Positions 34,696-43,250 of a DNA stretch of 64,000 nt are shown here, one piece after another. The position numbers were made by a program, and so were the translations under genes. The notes beneath the pieces are model-generated. The model had not been told where the DNA came from and ran no database searches. It saw only the letters and a program-made list of their open reading frames with translations. Position 1 is the stretch's first letter, and each line of letters opens with the position of its first letter. Origin of the DNA: Leadbetterella sp964563435 (GTDB lineage Bacteria > Bacteroidota > Bacteroidia > Cytophagales > Spirosomataceae); the NCBI GenBank assembly GCA_964563435.1, contig CAZLXI010000002.1, positions 110,817-174,816 on the forward strand, read 5' to 3'.

Positions 34696-35747
34696 CTTTG
34701 GCTTCGTTTAAATTTTACAATAAGCAAAAGGACAGTGAGGATATAGATTACGAAAAACACGCCGTTGCAGATTCCGCCCAGCTTTCTCAGTTCAAAATTT
34801 TCTGTCATATCGCCGTAGATCCGGATGATCAGGCTGGCATGAAGACCGGCCAGCCACACGTACATAACGGGGTGAAAAGGAGTGGTTTTTATGCCCAGTA
34901 AACCGGGGAAGATAATCGGCGCATGGGCCAGGATCATTGATAAAACAAAACCTACAAAGAAGGAATGCAGCACGGCATCGTACAGGTAGGGATTTCCCAT
35001 TTCCAACATGCTCAGAAAGCCTGTTACGCCCAGCCAGAGGTAAGCCGGCAGCAGTGCCAGTCCGAGAAAGTGGTAATGCCCTGTACGCCTGAGGTTGATC
35101 CGGACGATGTCATGCCGCAAAAGCCATTGCGCGAGACCCGCCATGCTGAGCCCTACGATCACCTTTAAACCGAAATGATAGAGGAAAGAACTGAGCAGTA
35201 AAAGCCCGATCCAGAAGTATACTTCATAAAATGCTTTTTTACTCACCGGTAAGAAACGGGTAAGGTTCAGTCTTTCCCCGATAATGGTCAGGATCAGGAA
35301 CAGCAACCAGCCGGCAAAGGCTTTAGGGTACGAAAAGGTCAGGAAGAAGATGATGTAGGCGATCACCTGAAACACCGATCCAACCGCCATGATCAGGTCT
35401 CCTTTGAGCTTGTATTTCCGGTAATTGTTGATGGATATCCAGCTATAGCCGGTACTTCCGGCCAGAAGACAGAGGACTCCGTGCTGTGCCTGGTTAAAAA
35501 CGAACAGGGGGAAGCTGAACGCCATTAAAATGACAGTGATCCAGGCTCGTTTATCGGGAAAAGTGACCACCCTTTCCAGGCAGATCAATGTTCCTAAAAA
35601 TGAGCCGGCCATGAGTACCCCGTGATGGGCTATCGGCAGGTAAGCACCGGAGGGTAAAGGTTGGCCGATGCGTATAATGCCACTGTAGATTCCCGTTATC
35701 ATGGAAATAAAGGCCAGGGGCATGACGATATATAATGCTTTTTTCAT
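34692..35747 (-). CDS. NnrS-like multi-helix membrane protein inside the nos operon
   Basis: A 351-residue protein with about eleven to twelve helices. Histidines are set in membrane-like contexts: LPIAHHGVLMAGSFLGTL, RTGHYHFLGLAL and VLHSFFVGFVLSMILAHAPI. These recall NnrS and heme-copper oxidase subunit I, where His residues bind heme or copper. It overlaps both nosF and nosY by 4 bp, so it is made in step with the NosFY transporter. NnrS proteins are linked to NO resistance, and a metal or heme role is inferred. It is not one of the classical nos genes. Confidence 0.65.
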   Translation of the reverse strand: MKKALYIVMPLAFISMITGIYSGIIRIGQPLPSGAYLPIAHHGVLMAGSFLGTLICLERVVTFPDKRAWITVILMAFSFPLFVFNQAQHGVLCLLAGSTGYSWISINNYRKYKLKGDLIMAVGSVFQVIAYIIFFLTFSYPKAFAGWLLFLILTIIGERLNLTRFLPVSKKAFYEVYFWIGLLLLSSFLYHFGLKVIVGLSMAGLAQWLLRHDIVRINLRRTGHYHFLGLALLPAYLWLGVTGFLSMLEMGNPYLYDAVLHSFFVGFVLSMILAHAPIIFPGLLGIKTTPFHPVMYVWLAGLHASLIIRIYGDMTENFELRKLGGICNGVFFVIYILTVLLLIVKFKRSQR

Positions 35748-36463
35748 AGGGCGACCATCTCTTTTTTCGACATCAGATGTGTAATGACGCGGGCAAGCCG
35801 GTTTTCGCCGGTTTCGGCTTTTATATCGCTCATTTTTTTGAAGAGCTTCAGCTCGCCTTCCTCAAGATACATGATGTGAGTGGCCAGTTCTTCCAGGTCA
35901 GACAGGATATGGGAAGTGATAATGATAAGCTTTCCTTTCAGGCTTTCTTCCAGGATTTTTTCTTTCAATATCTCACTCGACAAGGGGTCAAGACCCGCAG
36001 TAGGCTCATCGAGGATGAGGATCTCCGGGTCAAAGAGAAAGGCCAGGGTGGCGCTTACCTTTTGGCGGGTTCCCCCGGATAACGTGCCCAGGGGCTTGTC
36101 GTAGATCTCCCGGAGACGAAAGAGATCGATCAGCTCTTCGTCCGTTTTGCCTTTTTCCTGACGGATATCCCGCATCATTTCGATAAGCTGGCTTATTTTC
36201 AGGTTTTTCGGGTAGTTGCCTATTTGGGGCATATAGCCAATATGGGCCCGGTAGTGATAGTCCGAAAGAATATCGTACCCTTTCACCCGTATTTTCCCGG
36301 AAGTAGGTACATTCATTCCCAACAGGGTCTTGATCAGGGTGGTCTTTCCGGATCCGTTAGGTCCGATCAGGGCTACTGACTGGCCGGCTTCCAGCTCAAA
36401 ACTTATGTTTTTAAGGGCATGCAGGCGACCGAATGACTTATTGACATTTTCAAAGCTGATCAT
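35744..36463 (-). CDS. nosF: NosF ABC transporter ATPase
   Basis: A 239-residue cytoplasmic ATPase paired with NosY. Walker A is GPNGSGKTT near residue 36, the signature loop TLSGGTRQKVS precedes Walker B PEILILDEPTAGLD, and the H-loop His is in IITSHILSD. It drives the transporter needed to build the CuZ site of nitrous oxide reductase. It starts at an ATG overlapping the nosD stop codon by 4 bp. Confidence 0.92.
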   Translation of the reverse strand: MISFENVNKSFGRLHALKNISFELEAGQSVALIGPNGSGKTTLIKTLLGMNVPTSGKIRVKGYDILSDYHYRAHIGYMPQIGNYPKNLKISQLIEMMRDIRQEKGKTDEELIDLFRLREIYDKPLGTLSGGTRQKVSATLAFLFDPEILILDEPTAGLDPLSSEILKEKILEESLKGKLIIITSHILSDLEELATHIMYLEEGELKLFKKMSDIKAETGENRLARVITHLMSKKEMVAL

Positions 36464-37716
36464 AGGGCAATTTTATTTGTAGCGAATGACACCAGGTTAA
36501 CAGGTTTCATACGCGGTTTTTCATCGATAAGCAGGTCCGGTGTGATACCGGGAATGACCTTTTCCACCCGTTCCAGGAGCGATGCCGTAAAGCTCCGGAA
36601 GAGCATCATGGCCTGCGGCACCCTTTCGATCAATACGGAAAACAGGCTCACCGGCCGGAAGGGCACGTCGCCGGTTCCGTCGCGGTTAAGATCATAACCC
36701 TCATAATTGTCCCAGTAGTTGCCTGAAATGCTGTTGTAAGTAGTATTTCCACTGGTTCCCATGTTAAAGGTATTGCGGATAAAGTTATTATCGGAAATGG
36801 TATTGGCATCGCAATTGGCCTGAAGACGAAGTGCTATTCCGTTTTCCGAGAATTCATTTTTCGCCAGGCGGGACCGGCTGCATCCGTCCATGTAGATGCC
36901 TACCGTGTTCGACCGGAAGCGATTATGCTCGATAAGGCTTTCGGATATATCTTTCAGGAGCAATCCGTAGGCACTCGCACCCCAGTTACTGATGAAGTGG
37001 TTGTGCTTCATGGTCACTTTCCGGGTGTACATGACGGCCACCCCGGCGCCATTGTTCTCGAAAGTATTGTATTCATAGAGGTCATTATGCGAAAACATAA
37101 AATGAAGGCCGTAACGGATATTGCGGGAAGTGTAATTGTGCTTTACGGCTGAGTTGGTCACAAATTCGAAATAGATGCCGTCGCGGTGCCCGGTCACCCG
37201 GTTGTCAGCGATGAAAACGCTGTCGCATTTCCAGGCATGTATCCCGTTTCCGGTGGTTTGTTCTTCCCTGGGGCTTCCCTCAATATCATTACCGATCACT
37301 TTTGAATGATCAGTGGCCGACAGGTAGACTCCAAAGTAGCAATTCCGGAAGCGGTTGTTTTTAACGGTAACATATCGGGACTCTACCACTTTTACCCCGG
37401 CATAATCGATGGTACTGGTTTGCGGAACATTCTCAAACTGTATTCCTTCAATGTGTACACCGGGACTTTTAACGGTTAATATTTCATTCCTGAAGCGGCC
37501 GTCAAGTACGGGGAAATTTTCTCCCAGGAGGATAAGCCGTTTACTGATCACAATATTTTCTACAGGGTATTTTCCGCTTTTGATCAGAACGGTATCTCCG
37601 TCAGCGGCACTTTCAATGGCTCTGTATAGCTCGGCCGGGGTGGTCACGGTGTATTTTTTGGCCGTAACGCTGCCGGCTATAAGCATGAAAAGTACTGTTT
37701 TCTTCAGGATGTTCAT
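36460..37716 (-). CDS. nosD: NosD periplasmic beta-helix maturation protein
   Basis: A 418-residue exported protein needed for assembly of the copper centres of NosZ. A signal peptide (MNILKKTVLFMLIAGSVTA) is followed by a right-handed beta-helix of repeated turns with N-x-I/F patterns such as VKVVESRYVTVKNNRFRNC and VIGNDIEGSPREEQ. SGNYWDNYEGYDLNRDGTGD near residue 330 is a characteristic NosD segment, followed by PFRPVSLFSVLIERVPQAM. It is encoded between nosL and nosF with 4-bp spacing or overlap. Confidence 0.93.
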   Translation of the reverse strand: MNILKKTVLFMLIAGSVTAKKYTVTTPAELYRAIESAADGDTVLIKSGKYPVENIVISKRLILLGENFPVLDGRFRNEILTVKSPGVHIEGIQFENVPQTSTIDYAGVKVVESRYVTVKNNRFRNCYFGVYLSATDHSKVIGNDIEGSPREEQTTGNGIHAWKCDSVFIADNRVTGHRDGIYFEFVTNSAVKHNYTSRNIRYGLHFMFSHNDLYEYNTFENNGAGVAVMYTRKVTMKHNHFISNWGASAYGLLLKDISESLIEHNRFRSNTVGIYMDGCSRSRLAKNEFSENGIALRLQANCDANTISDNNFIRNTFNMGTSGNTTYNSISGNYWDNYEGYDLNRDGTGDVPFRPVSLFSVLIERVPQAMMLFRSFTASLLERVEKVIPGITPDLLIDEKPRMKPVNLVSFATNKIAL

Positions 37717-37719
37717 AGG

Positions 37720-38130
37720 TCAGTTAAATATTTCCTCCAGTTCGGCCCAGGTGTATACGGAGCTGCCGGCCCCCTGCTCCGGGGTGCGGAAGGCGGCTGT
37801 ATTCCCGCCCATAGGGCTGGCATACTGATCAGATTGTACAAAAAAAGCTTTTTCCACGTCGAGAAACACTTTGGGGTTAGCGAAGTCGTTAACTACCTGA
37901 AATGCGAAGTCGTTCTTTTCCATGGTCCGGATGTGCCGGATCATGCAGCTGATATCGTCGTATTTATAGACCTTCCCTTTTGAAGTAACGGTTTCTGCTG
38001 CATATTTATCTTCCACGATGGCCATTTTACAGAAAGCACACTGGTCTTCCCCGTAATTAATGGCCTCCGTTTCAGGTGTGCAAGACCATACGAAAGTAAG
38101 TAACAGGATGTATTTGAAGTAATTTCTCAT
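37720..38130 (-). CDS. nosL: NosL copper chaperone lipoprotein
   Basis: A 136-residue lipoprotein that delivers Cu(I) to apo-NosZ. The signal peptide MRNYFKYILLLTFVWSC ends in a lipobox-like WSC. The mature part has the NosL motif DQCAFCKMAIVEDKYAAE, whose Cys and Met bind copper, and the later DDISCMIRHI. It overlaps the start of the upstream membrane protein gene by 4 bp. Confidence 0.93.
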   Translation of the reverse strand: MRNYFKYILLLTFVWSCTPETEAINYGEDQCAFCKMAIVEDKYAAETVTSKGKVYKYDDISCMIRHIRTMEKNDFAFQVVNDFANPKVFLDVEKAFFVQSDQYASPMGGNTAAFRTPEQGAGSSVYTWAELEEIFN

Positions 38131-38723
38131 TTTTTTCTGAGTTTAAATTCATAAACAAGGATCAGCGCTATGGCCAGTCCGAATAGTGCAAATACCCATC
38201 CGCCGATGTCAGGTATAGAATACGCTCCGAAGTTAAGCAACTCTTTGTAGCCCAGGAGGGGTGGCTGGTAGGCCATTCCCGGTACTTTGATAGGAGCGTC
38301 ATCGCTCAGGTTATGGCCGTATTCATAGCCCCATTTCCAAAAGTCGTAGAGGGCAACTGCCGCAGCGGCTACCAGTAGCAGGAAGTAGGCCAGCACTCCC
38401 TTTTTCCTTGCCGATAATGCGGCAGCTATACCTACCAGGATCAGGAATCCCACGCAGTAGGGGAGGATTTTGAATTCGGGAAACATTTCTTCTTTGATAT
38501 GGGCCATACCGATGTAATGGTTGAGTCCGTTAATGATCTCCACCTGGCCGCTGAGCTTAGACAGCCATATTTTCATGGTGAGGCCTTCCGGGTATTGAGG
38601 AGCCCAGAGGTCTATCCGCCAGATCGGCACAAAGTAGGTCAGCGCCAGGCTCAGTGCGCCCAGGAGGAGTATCCATTGGGAAGCAGGAGAGACTTTAGTG
38701 GCTGTAGTGTTTGACTTTTTCAT
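38127..38723 (-). CDS. Four-helix membrane protein of the nos operon
   Basis: A 198-residue membrane protein between nosZ and nosL. I start at the ATG at 38723 (MKKSNTTATKVSPASQW), not at 38780, because the hydrophobic N-terminal helix begins immediately after. Helices lie at about 14-34, 85-105, 112-132 and 175-193. The first loop (PIWRIDLWAPQYPEGLTMKIW) carries NGLNHYIGMAHI. Similar proteins stand next to clade II nosZ in other Bacteroidota, which suggests a role in electron transfer or assembly. The function is not known. Confidence 0.72.
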   Translation of the reverse strand: MKKSNTTATKVSPASQWILLLGALSLALTYFVPIWRIDLWAPQYPEGLTMKIWLSKLSGQVEIINGLNHYIGMAHIKEEMFPEFKILPYCVGFLILVGIAAALSARKKGVLAYFLLLVAAAAVALYDFWKWGYEYGHNLSDDAPIKVPGMAYQPPLLGYKELLNFGAYSIPDIGGWVFALFGLAIALILVYEFKLRKK

Positions 38724-38820
38724 TGAGATAAAATTAGTTCCGGGTATACAATAGTGAGTTCCTGGTGAATAGCCGACCATTCTTCCCCACTGTTGACGGT
38801 TATTTCATGGGATTGGAGAA

Positions 38821-38865
38821 GTGAACAACTAACTAGTTAATAATTATTCACTGTTAGTTGTTCAC
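38821..38865. repeat. 13-bp stem-loop just after nosZ
   Basis: GTGAACAACTAAC (38821-38833) pairs with GTTAGTTGTTCAC (38853-38865). On the nos strand it starts about 10 bp after the nosZ stop and precedes the next gene by roughly 100 bp. It could attenuate transcription or protect the nosZ mRNA 3' end, which would give more nosZ than accessory protein. A GTTCAC segment is also repeated nearby. Confidence 0.55.
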
Positions 38866-38875
38866 TGTTCACTTA

Positions 38876-40876
38876 TTATTTCCCCGCCACGGCCTTTTCG
38901 GCAGCTGCTTCCGGACTATTGCCTAAGCTCCATTTGAGCGGAACATTACTGTTTGCGGGCGACACCCGGATATATCCCTGCATCTCCTGGTGTAAAGCAG
39001 AACAGAAGTCGGTGCAGTAGAAAGGTGTAACACCCACTTTGGTGGGAATCCACTTGTAGGTCTGCGTTTCGCCCGGCATGATGAGAAGCTCGGCGTTCTG
39101 AGCTCCTCTCACGGCAAATCCATGAGGAACGTCCCAGTCCTGTTCAAGGTTCGTAAGATGGAAGTAAACCTCATCACCCATTTTTATCCCTTCAATGTTA
39201 TCAGGGGCAAAGTGCGAACGGATAGTGGTCATATAGATATGAACCTCTTTGCCTTTCCGCTCCACGCGGGTATCTTTTTCACTTTTTACAACAAAAGGGT
39301 GCCTGTTTTTCTCCAGCTCATATATTTTCCGAACCTTGTCTTTGATTAGTGATGCCGGAATTGCTTCCGCATAGTGCGGTTCACCCGTGGTAGGGAAATC
39401 CAGCAGAAGCTTCATCTTGTCACCCGAAATATCATATAACTGGGCAGACTGGGCCAGTTCCGGACCGGTAGGCAGGTAGCGGTCTTTGGTGATCTTGTTG
39501 TAGGCCACCACATATTTGCCGTGTGGTTTGGAGGTGGGTCCTCCCGGAATGCTGAGGTGCCCTACGGAGTAATAAGTAGGTACCCGGTCGATGATCTCCA
39601 GCTTTTCTATATTCCAGCGAACCAGCTCCGATGATACAAAGAATGAGGTGATGGCATTACCTTTTCCGTCAAATTCGGTATGAAGAGGGCCCAGTCCCGG
39701 TTTCTGAACTTCTCCGTAAAGGACTTCTTCGTATTTAAGGATAGGTATTCCGTCAAATTCTCCGTCATAGGTTTTGGCAGCTATGGCTTTCTGCATTTTA
39801 TCAAAGGAGAACACCGGTATCACGGCAGCCAGCTTTCCGGATCCTACGATGTAGTTCCCGGTAGGGTCTACGTCGCAGCCGTGAGGAGATTTCGGACAGG
39901 GAATAAAGTAAAGCATGTCCGGACACTCCTTCGGATCGAGCGTCATCACTTCGTTAATGGTGGTGGATGTGGCCATGTGTGCATCTTCATCCCAGATATT
40001 GTGGGTGTAGGTTCCCGGCTCTTTTTTGCCTTTCCCTTTGGCCAGGTATTCTTCGGCCTTTTTCCAGTTGACAGCCAGGATAAAGTCTTTGTCCTTCTGC
40101 GAAGCATTCACTTCCATCAGGGTGCTGGCCTGTTCCGTATTATAGGTAGAAAAGAAGAACCAGTCGGCTGATTTGCCTTTCCCTGCCCGGGCAAGATCAT
40201 AGCTCACTCCCGGTGTTTTCAACTGGAATTTGATGGCCATTCTTCCGGTTTCCCTGTCTATGCTGATAAAGCTGATATAACCCTTAAAGTTTTCTTTGAA
40301 AGAGCTGATGGGTACATCGGCATTATGATCCGGCGGAACGGAGAAGCGCGTTCCAGCCACCGCGTATTCGGTATTGGAGGTGATGAAGGGGGAGGAGTGG
40401 TTACCGCCGGAATTAGGGATTTCTATGATCTCTTCGGTTTTGAAGGAAGAGAGGCTTATCCGGGCTATGCGGGGGGTATTGTTACCGTTGACAAACGCCC
40501 AGCGGCCGTCGTGTTCGCTGTTGGTGGTGGAAAGAGCAATGTGGTGCGAGTCATCCCAGGGAATAAAGCCGTGGGAAGTATTGAGCATAGGTTTGGTTTC
40601 TTCACTGTATCCCCAACCGTTTTCAGGATGTTGGGAGAATACAGGGATGTTTTTCAGGGTTCTGCCGGAGGGCAGGCCGATCACGGAGACCTGGCCGTTA
40701 AAGCCGCCGGATACGATGCCGTAGAACTCGTCATGGGTGCCCGGAGCCACATATACTTTTTGGGCGGCGTCACCCGCCAGTTCGGAGCCCGCCTTCCCGC
40801 TTCCGGGCTTGCAGCCTGTTTGGGAAACCGCCAAAGCACCTAGTGCCAGGCTGATCAGGTAATACTTGGTTTTCAT
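38876..40876 (-). CDS. nosZ: Nitrous oxide reductase, Sec-type (clade II)
   Basis: Reduces N2O to N2 in the periplasm. The 666-residue protein has a Sec-type N-terminus (MKTKYYLISLALGALAVSQT) ending in GC, which could be a lipoprotein site, and no twin arginine. The propeller domain carries His ligands for CuZ such as DDSHHIALS, SPHGCDVDPTG and LHTEFDGKG. The C-terminal cupredoxin domain has the CuA site FYCTDFCSALHQEMQGYI. Clade II assignment rests on the Sec signal and operon layout. A small cytochrome c gene lies 15 bp upstream and a maturation set downstream. Confidence 0.97.
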   Translation of the reverse strand: MKTKYYLISLALGALAVSQTGCKPGSGKAGSELAGDAAQKVYVAPGTHDEFYGIVSGGFNGQVSVIGLPSGRTLKNIPVFSQHPENGWGYSEETKPMLNTSHGFIPWDDSHHIALSTTNSEHDGRWAFVNGNNTPRIARISLSSFKTEEIIEIPNSGGNHSSPFITSNTEYAVAGTRFSVPPDHNADVPISSFKENFKGYISFISIDRETGRMAIKFQLKTPGVSYDLARAGKGKSADWFFFSTYNTEQASTLMEVNASQKDKDFILAVNWKKAEEYLAKGKGKKEPGTYTHNIWDEDAHMATSTTINEVMTLDPKECPDMLYFIPCPKSPHGCDVDPTGNYIVGSGKLAAVIPVFSFDKMQKAIAAKTYDGEFDGIPILKYEEVLYGEVQKPGLGPLHTEFDGKGNAITSFFVSSELVRWNIEKLEIIDRVPTYYSVGHLSIPGGPTSKPHGKYVVAYNKITKDRYLPTGPELAQSAQLYDISGDKMKLLLDFPTTGEPHYAEAIPASLIKDKVRKIYELEKNRHPFVVKSEKDTRVERKGKEVHIYMTTIRSHFAPDNIEGIKMGDEVYFHLTNLEQDWDVPHGFAVRGAQNAELLIMPGETQTYKWIPTKVGVTPFYCTDFCSALHQEMQGYIRVSPANSNVPLKWSLGNSPEAAAEKAVAGK

Positions 40877-40891
40877 ATTAAATTAAAAAAA

Positions 40892-41347
40892 TTAAATTTC
40901 ACCGTCATTTTTCCGCATAAATTCAATGATACTTCTCGATTCTTCGAGTGTTACGTTCTGGTTCGGCATACGGATCAGACATTCTTCCAGCATTTTTTGT
41001 GCTTCGGCATCCTGCTCCAACATGATATCGACATTGGTGATCATGTTAGTCAGCCATATGGCTGTACGCCGCTGGGTGATCCCGGCCCAGCCCGGTCCCA
41101 CGATCCGTGTTTCATCGAGCCGGTGACACGACATACACTTCATATCATAGATCTCCTGCCCCTGCTTTACCATAGCTGCATCGAGCGGATTGGAAAGTTT
41201 TACTTCCGTGATCTCCGTGCCGTGGATGACCTCCTGCTTTTCGATGACATCATCACTGGTTTCCGGAGATTCGGCCCTTTGTTTTGCTCCTTTCCCGCAC
41301 CCGAAGAGGACGAGGATAAAGAAAACTGCCCATAATGTGTTCTTCAT
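40892..41347 (-). CDS. Monoheme cytochrome c lipoprotein, likely electron donor to NosZ
   Basis: A 151-residue lipoprotein (signal MKNTLWAVFFILVLFGCG). The heme site is CMSCH near residue 72, with the likely Met ligand in IRMPNQNVTLEE. It is the first gene of the nos operon and lies 15 bp before nosZ, which fits a dedicated electron donor in clade II systems. A variable linker of about 30 acidic residues separates the lipid anchor from the heme domain. Confidence 0.88.
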   Translation of the reverse strand: MKNTLWAVFFILVLFGCGKGAKQRAESPETSDDVIEKQEVIHGTEITEVKLSNPLDAAMVKQGQEIYDMKCMSCHRLDETRIVGPGWAGITQRRTAIWLTNMITNVDIMLEQDAEAQKMLEECLIRMPNQNVTLEESRSIIEFMRKNDGEI

Positions 41348-41458
41348 TTTTTTTAAAGGTTTTGATGGAGCAAAATTGCCGGGGCTTAAGCCGGAAAACT
41401 ATGAGCTACACTTTGTAATAACCTGATAGATGTCATAAAAAGGATATAAAGGTCTTTT

Positions 41459-41466
41459 TATCTTTG
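41459..41466 (+). promoter_or_regulatory. Likely -7 box for ric within the divergent nos/ric region
   Basis: TATCTTTG matches TAnnTTTG, 24 bp before the ric ATG at 41491. No TTTG at 19 bp is present, as is common at activator-dependent promoters. The 143-bp region also serves the divergent nos operon. I could not identify a convincing dyad for a Crp/Fnr-type regulator. Confidence 0.35.
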
Positions 41467-41490
41467 TCCTAAAATTATCTTTATTTAATT

Positions 41491-42207
41491 ATGGTTATAG
41501 ATCTGAATAATACCAAAGTAGGGGAGATCGTGGCGGCAAATCCCGGAACAGCCACTGTTTTCAGGAAGCTGAACATCGACTATTGCTGCGGCGGCAGGAT
41601 ATCGCTGGCGGAAGCCTGCCGGGAAGCGGGAGCCGATCCGGAGGAAGTGATGGAGCAGCTTTCGTGGGCTACTGACGGCGCACATCTGAAGTTTGATCAG
41701 TTTGAACCCGATTTTCTGATGGATTACATTGTAAATGTGCATCATCGCTACCTGTACGATAACCTGCCGGAAACCGAGTTCTTTGTGAATAAGGTGTATA
41801 CTAAGCACCGTGACAAGTATGCTTATCTTACAGAGCTGGCCGCGTTATTTGTGAAGCTGGACGCCGAATTAACGGGCCACATGCCCAAGGAGGAGGAGAT
41901 CCTTTTTCCGTATGCCAAGGAGCTGCTGAATGCGCGGCGGGCGGGTATGAAACCGCAAAGTGCGCCGTTTGGTACGGTGGCCAATCCCATCCGGATGATG
42001 GTGCATGAGCACGATGAGGCCGGAACCGTCTTAATGCGTATCCGGGAGATTACGCACGACTACACGCCTCCTGCCGATGCCTGTAATTCGCATCGGGTGA
42101 TGTTGCATAAGCTGAAGGAACTGGATGCTGACCTGATTCAGCACATTCATTTGGAAAACAATATTTTATTTCCGAAAATTGAAGCTTTAGAAGCCGAAAC
42201 TGTTTAG
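41491..42207 (+). CDS. ric: Iron-sulfur cluster repair di-iron protein (ScdA/YtfE/Ric)
   Basis: Repairs Fe-S clusters damaged by NO or peroxide. The N-terminal DUF542 domain ends with FRKLNIDYCCGGRISL, with paired cysteines. The hemerythrin-like domain follows, with His and Glu ligands in YIVNVHHRYLY, LTGHMPKEEEILFPY, MMVHEHDEAGTVL and LIQHIHLENNILFPK. The 238-residue length is normal. It is divergent from the nos operon and 6 bp upstream of an Rrf2 regulator. The group of genes thus handles NO/N2O chemistry and its damage. Confidence 0.95.
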   Translation: MVIDLNNTKVGEIVAANPGTATVFRKLNIDYCCGGRISLAEACREAGADPEEVMEQLSWATDGAHLKFDQFEPDFLMDYIVNVHHRYLYDNLPETEFFVNKVYTKHRDKYAYLTELAALFVKLDAELTGHMPKEEEILFPYAKELLNARRAGMKPQSAPFGTVANPIRMMVHEHDEAGTVLMRIREITHDYTPPADACNSHRVMLHKLKELDADLIQHIHLENNILFPKIEALEAETV

Positions 42208-42213
42208 AAAGGA

Positions 42214-42654
42214 ATGATATCAAAGACTTGTGGATACGGAATACGCGGAGTGGTTTACCTGGCTACGAAAATAGAGGAAGACAGGAAGGTGGGCATTCAT
42301 GAGATCGCCTCCGAACTGGAGATCCCTCAGCATTTCCTGGCCAAAATTTTGCAGGAGCTGGTGCGGAAAAAGGTGATCCATTCCGTAAAGGGGCCCCATG
42401 GCGGCTTTTATGTAAAGGAGTCTGTTCTCGATCTGCCGGTGCTGGAGATCGTGGAGATGATCGACGGCGACGGTTATCAGACCCGTTGTTTTATGGCTAT
42501 TGAGGAATGCTCTTCCGAAAACCCCTGCCCGCTGCACCGTGATTTTTCCGTTTTCAGGTCGGGTATAGTAAAAATGCTGAAGCAAAAGACCATAGGTGAA
42601 CTCAGTAAAGGGGTGTTTGAAGGACACTCCTTTCTGAGCTACCGGCTCAATTAA
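42214..42654 (+). CDS. Rrf2-family regulator with NsrR-like cysteines
   Basis: A 146-residue Rrf2 protein. The winged helix has KTCGYGIRGVVYLATKI, IPQHFLAKILQELVRKKVI and GPHGGFYVKE. The C-terminal half has CFMAIEECSSENPC, three Cys in the C-x6-C-x5-C pattern expected of Fe-S NO sensors such as NsrR and IscR relatives. It follows ric by 6 bp, so it likely controls ric and possibly nos. Its 3' end overlaps the convergent deacetylase gene by 4 bp. The name nsrR is plausible but not certain. Confidence 0.88.
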   Translation: MISKTCGYGIRGVVYLATKIEEDRKVGIHEIASELEIPQHFLAKILQELVRKKVIHSVKGPHGGFYVKESVLDLPVLEIVEMIDGDGYQTRCFMAIEECSSENPCPLHRDFSVFRSGIVKMLKQKTIGELSKGVFEGHSFLSYRLN

Positions 42655-43250
42655 GACTCTAATTTTTCAAACCGGTAACCCTTTTGGCTGAAATGCTCCA
42701 GGAACCGGGGCAATACATAATACAGGTTCTTTTGAGCTTTCAGGCTATCGTGAAACAGCACGATGGATCCGCTTTGCGTATTTTTTATGGCTCTTTTGAG
42801 GCACTTTTCCGGGGACAGGGTAGTGGAATAATCGCGTGTGAGTACCGACCACATAATGATCCGGTGGTTTTGCAGAATACGGTCTGCCTGTTTTTTCCTG
42901 ATCCTGCCATAGGGTGGGCGAAAAAGGCTGGTGGGGTACATTGCTTCAAACCGATCCACATTTTGCATGTAGTCTTCTACGGGGGTCTTCCAGCCGTTCA
43001 GGTGGTTCCAGGTATGGTTGCCAATACTGTGACCGGCGTTGATCACCTGCTGAAAAGTTTCGGCGTGTTTCCGGATATTATCGCCTACACAAAAGAAGGT
43101 GGCACCGGCATCAAATTTCTTCAGTTGCTCCAGTACCCAGGGGGTTATTTCCGGAATGGGGCCATCATCAAAAGTAAGGTAAATGCGCTTATCGGTGGCA
43201 GGCATCCGCCACAGGAACCGGGGGTATATAATTTCAAATATGGGGGTCAT
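42651..43250 (-). CDS. Polysaccharide deacetylase family protein
   Basis: A 199-residue NodB-homology protein that removes acetyl from a glycan. The NodB motifs are visible: IYLTFDDGPIPE (motif 1 with the catalytic base and metal Asp), SIGNHTWNHLNG (motif 2, H-x3-H), FRPPYGRIR (motif 3) and IVLFHDSLKAQ (motif 5). I use the ATG at 43250 (MTPIFEIIYPRFLW), which overlaps the stop of the upstream glycosyltransferase by 4 bp. The longer frame to 43367 overlaps that gene. No signal peptide is evident. Confidence 0.87.
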   Translation of the reverse strand: MTPIFEIIYPRFLWRMPATDKRIYLTFDDGPIPEITPWVLEQLKKFDAGATFFCVGDNIRKHAETFQQVINAGHSIGNHTWNHLNGWKTPVEDYMQNVDRFEAMYPTSLFRPPYGRIRKKQADRILQNHRIIMWSVLTRDYSTTLSPEKCLKRAIKNTQSGSIVLFHDSLKAQKNLYYVLPRFLEHFSQKGYRFEKLES

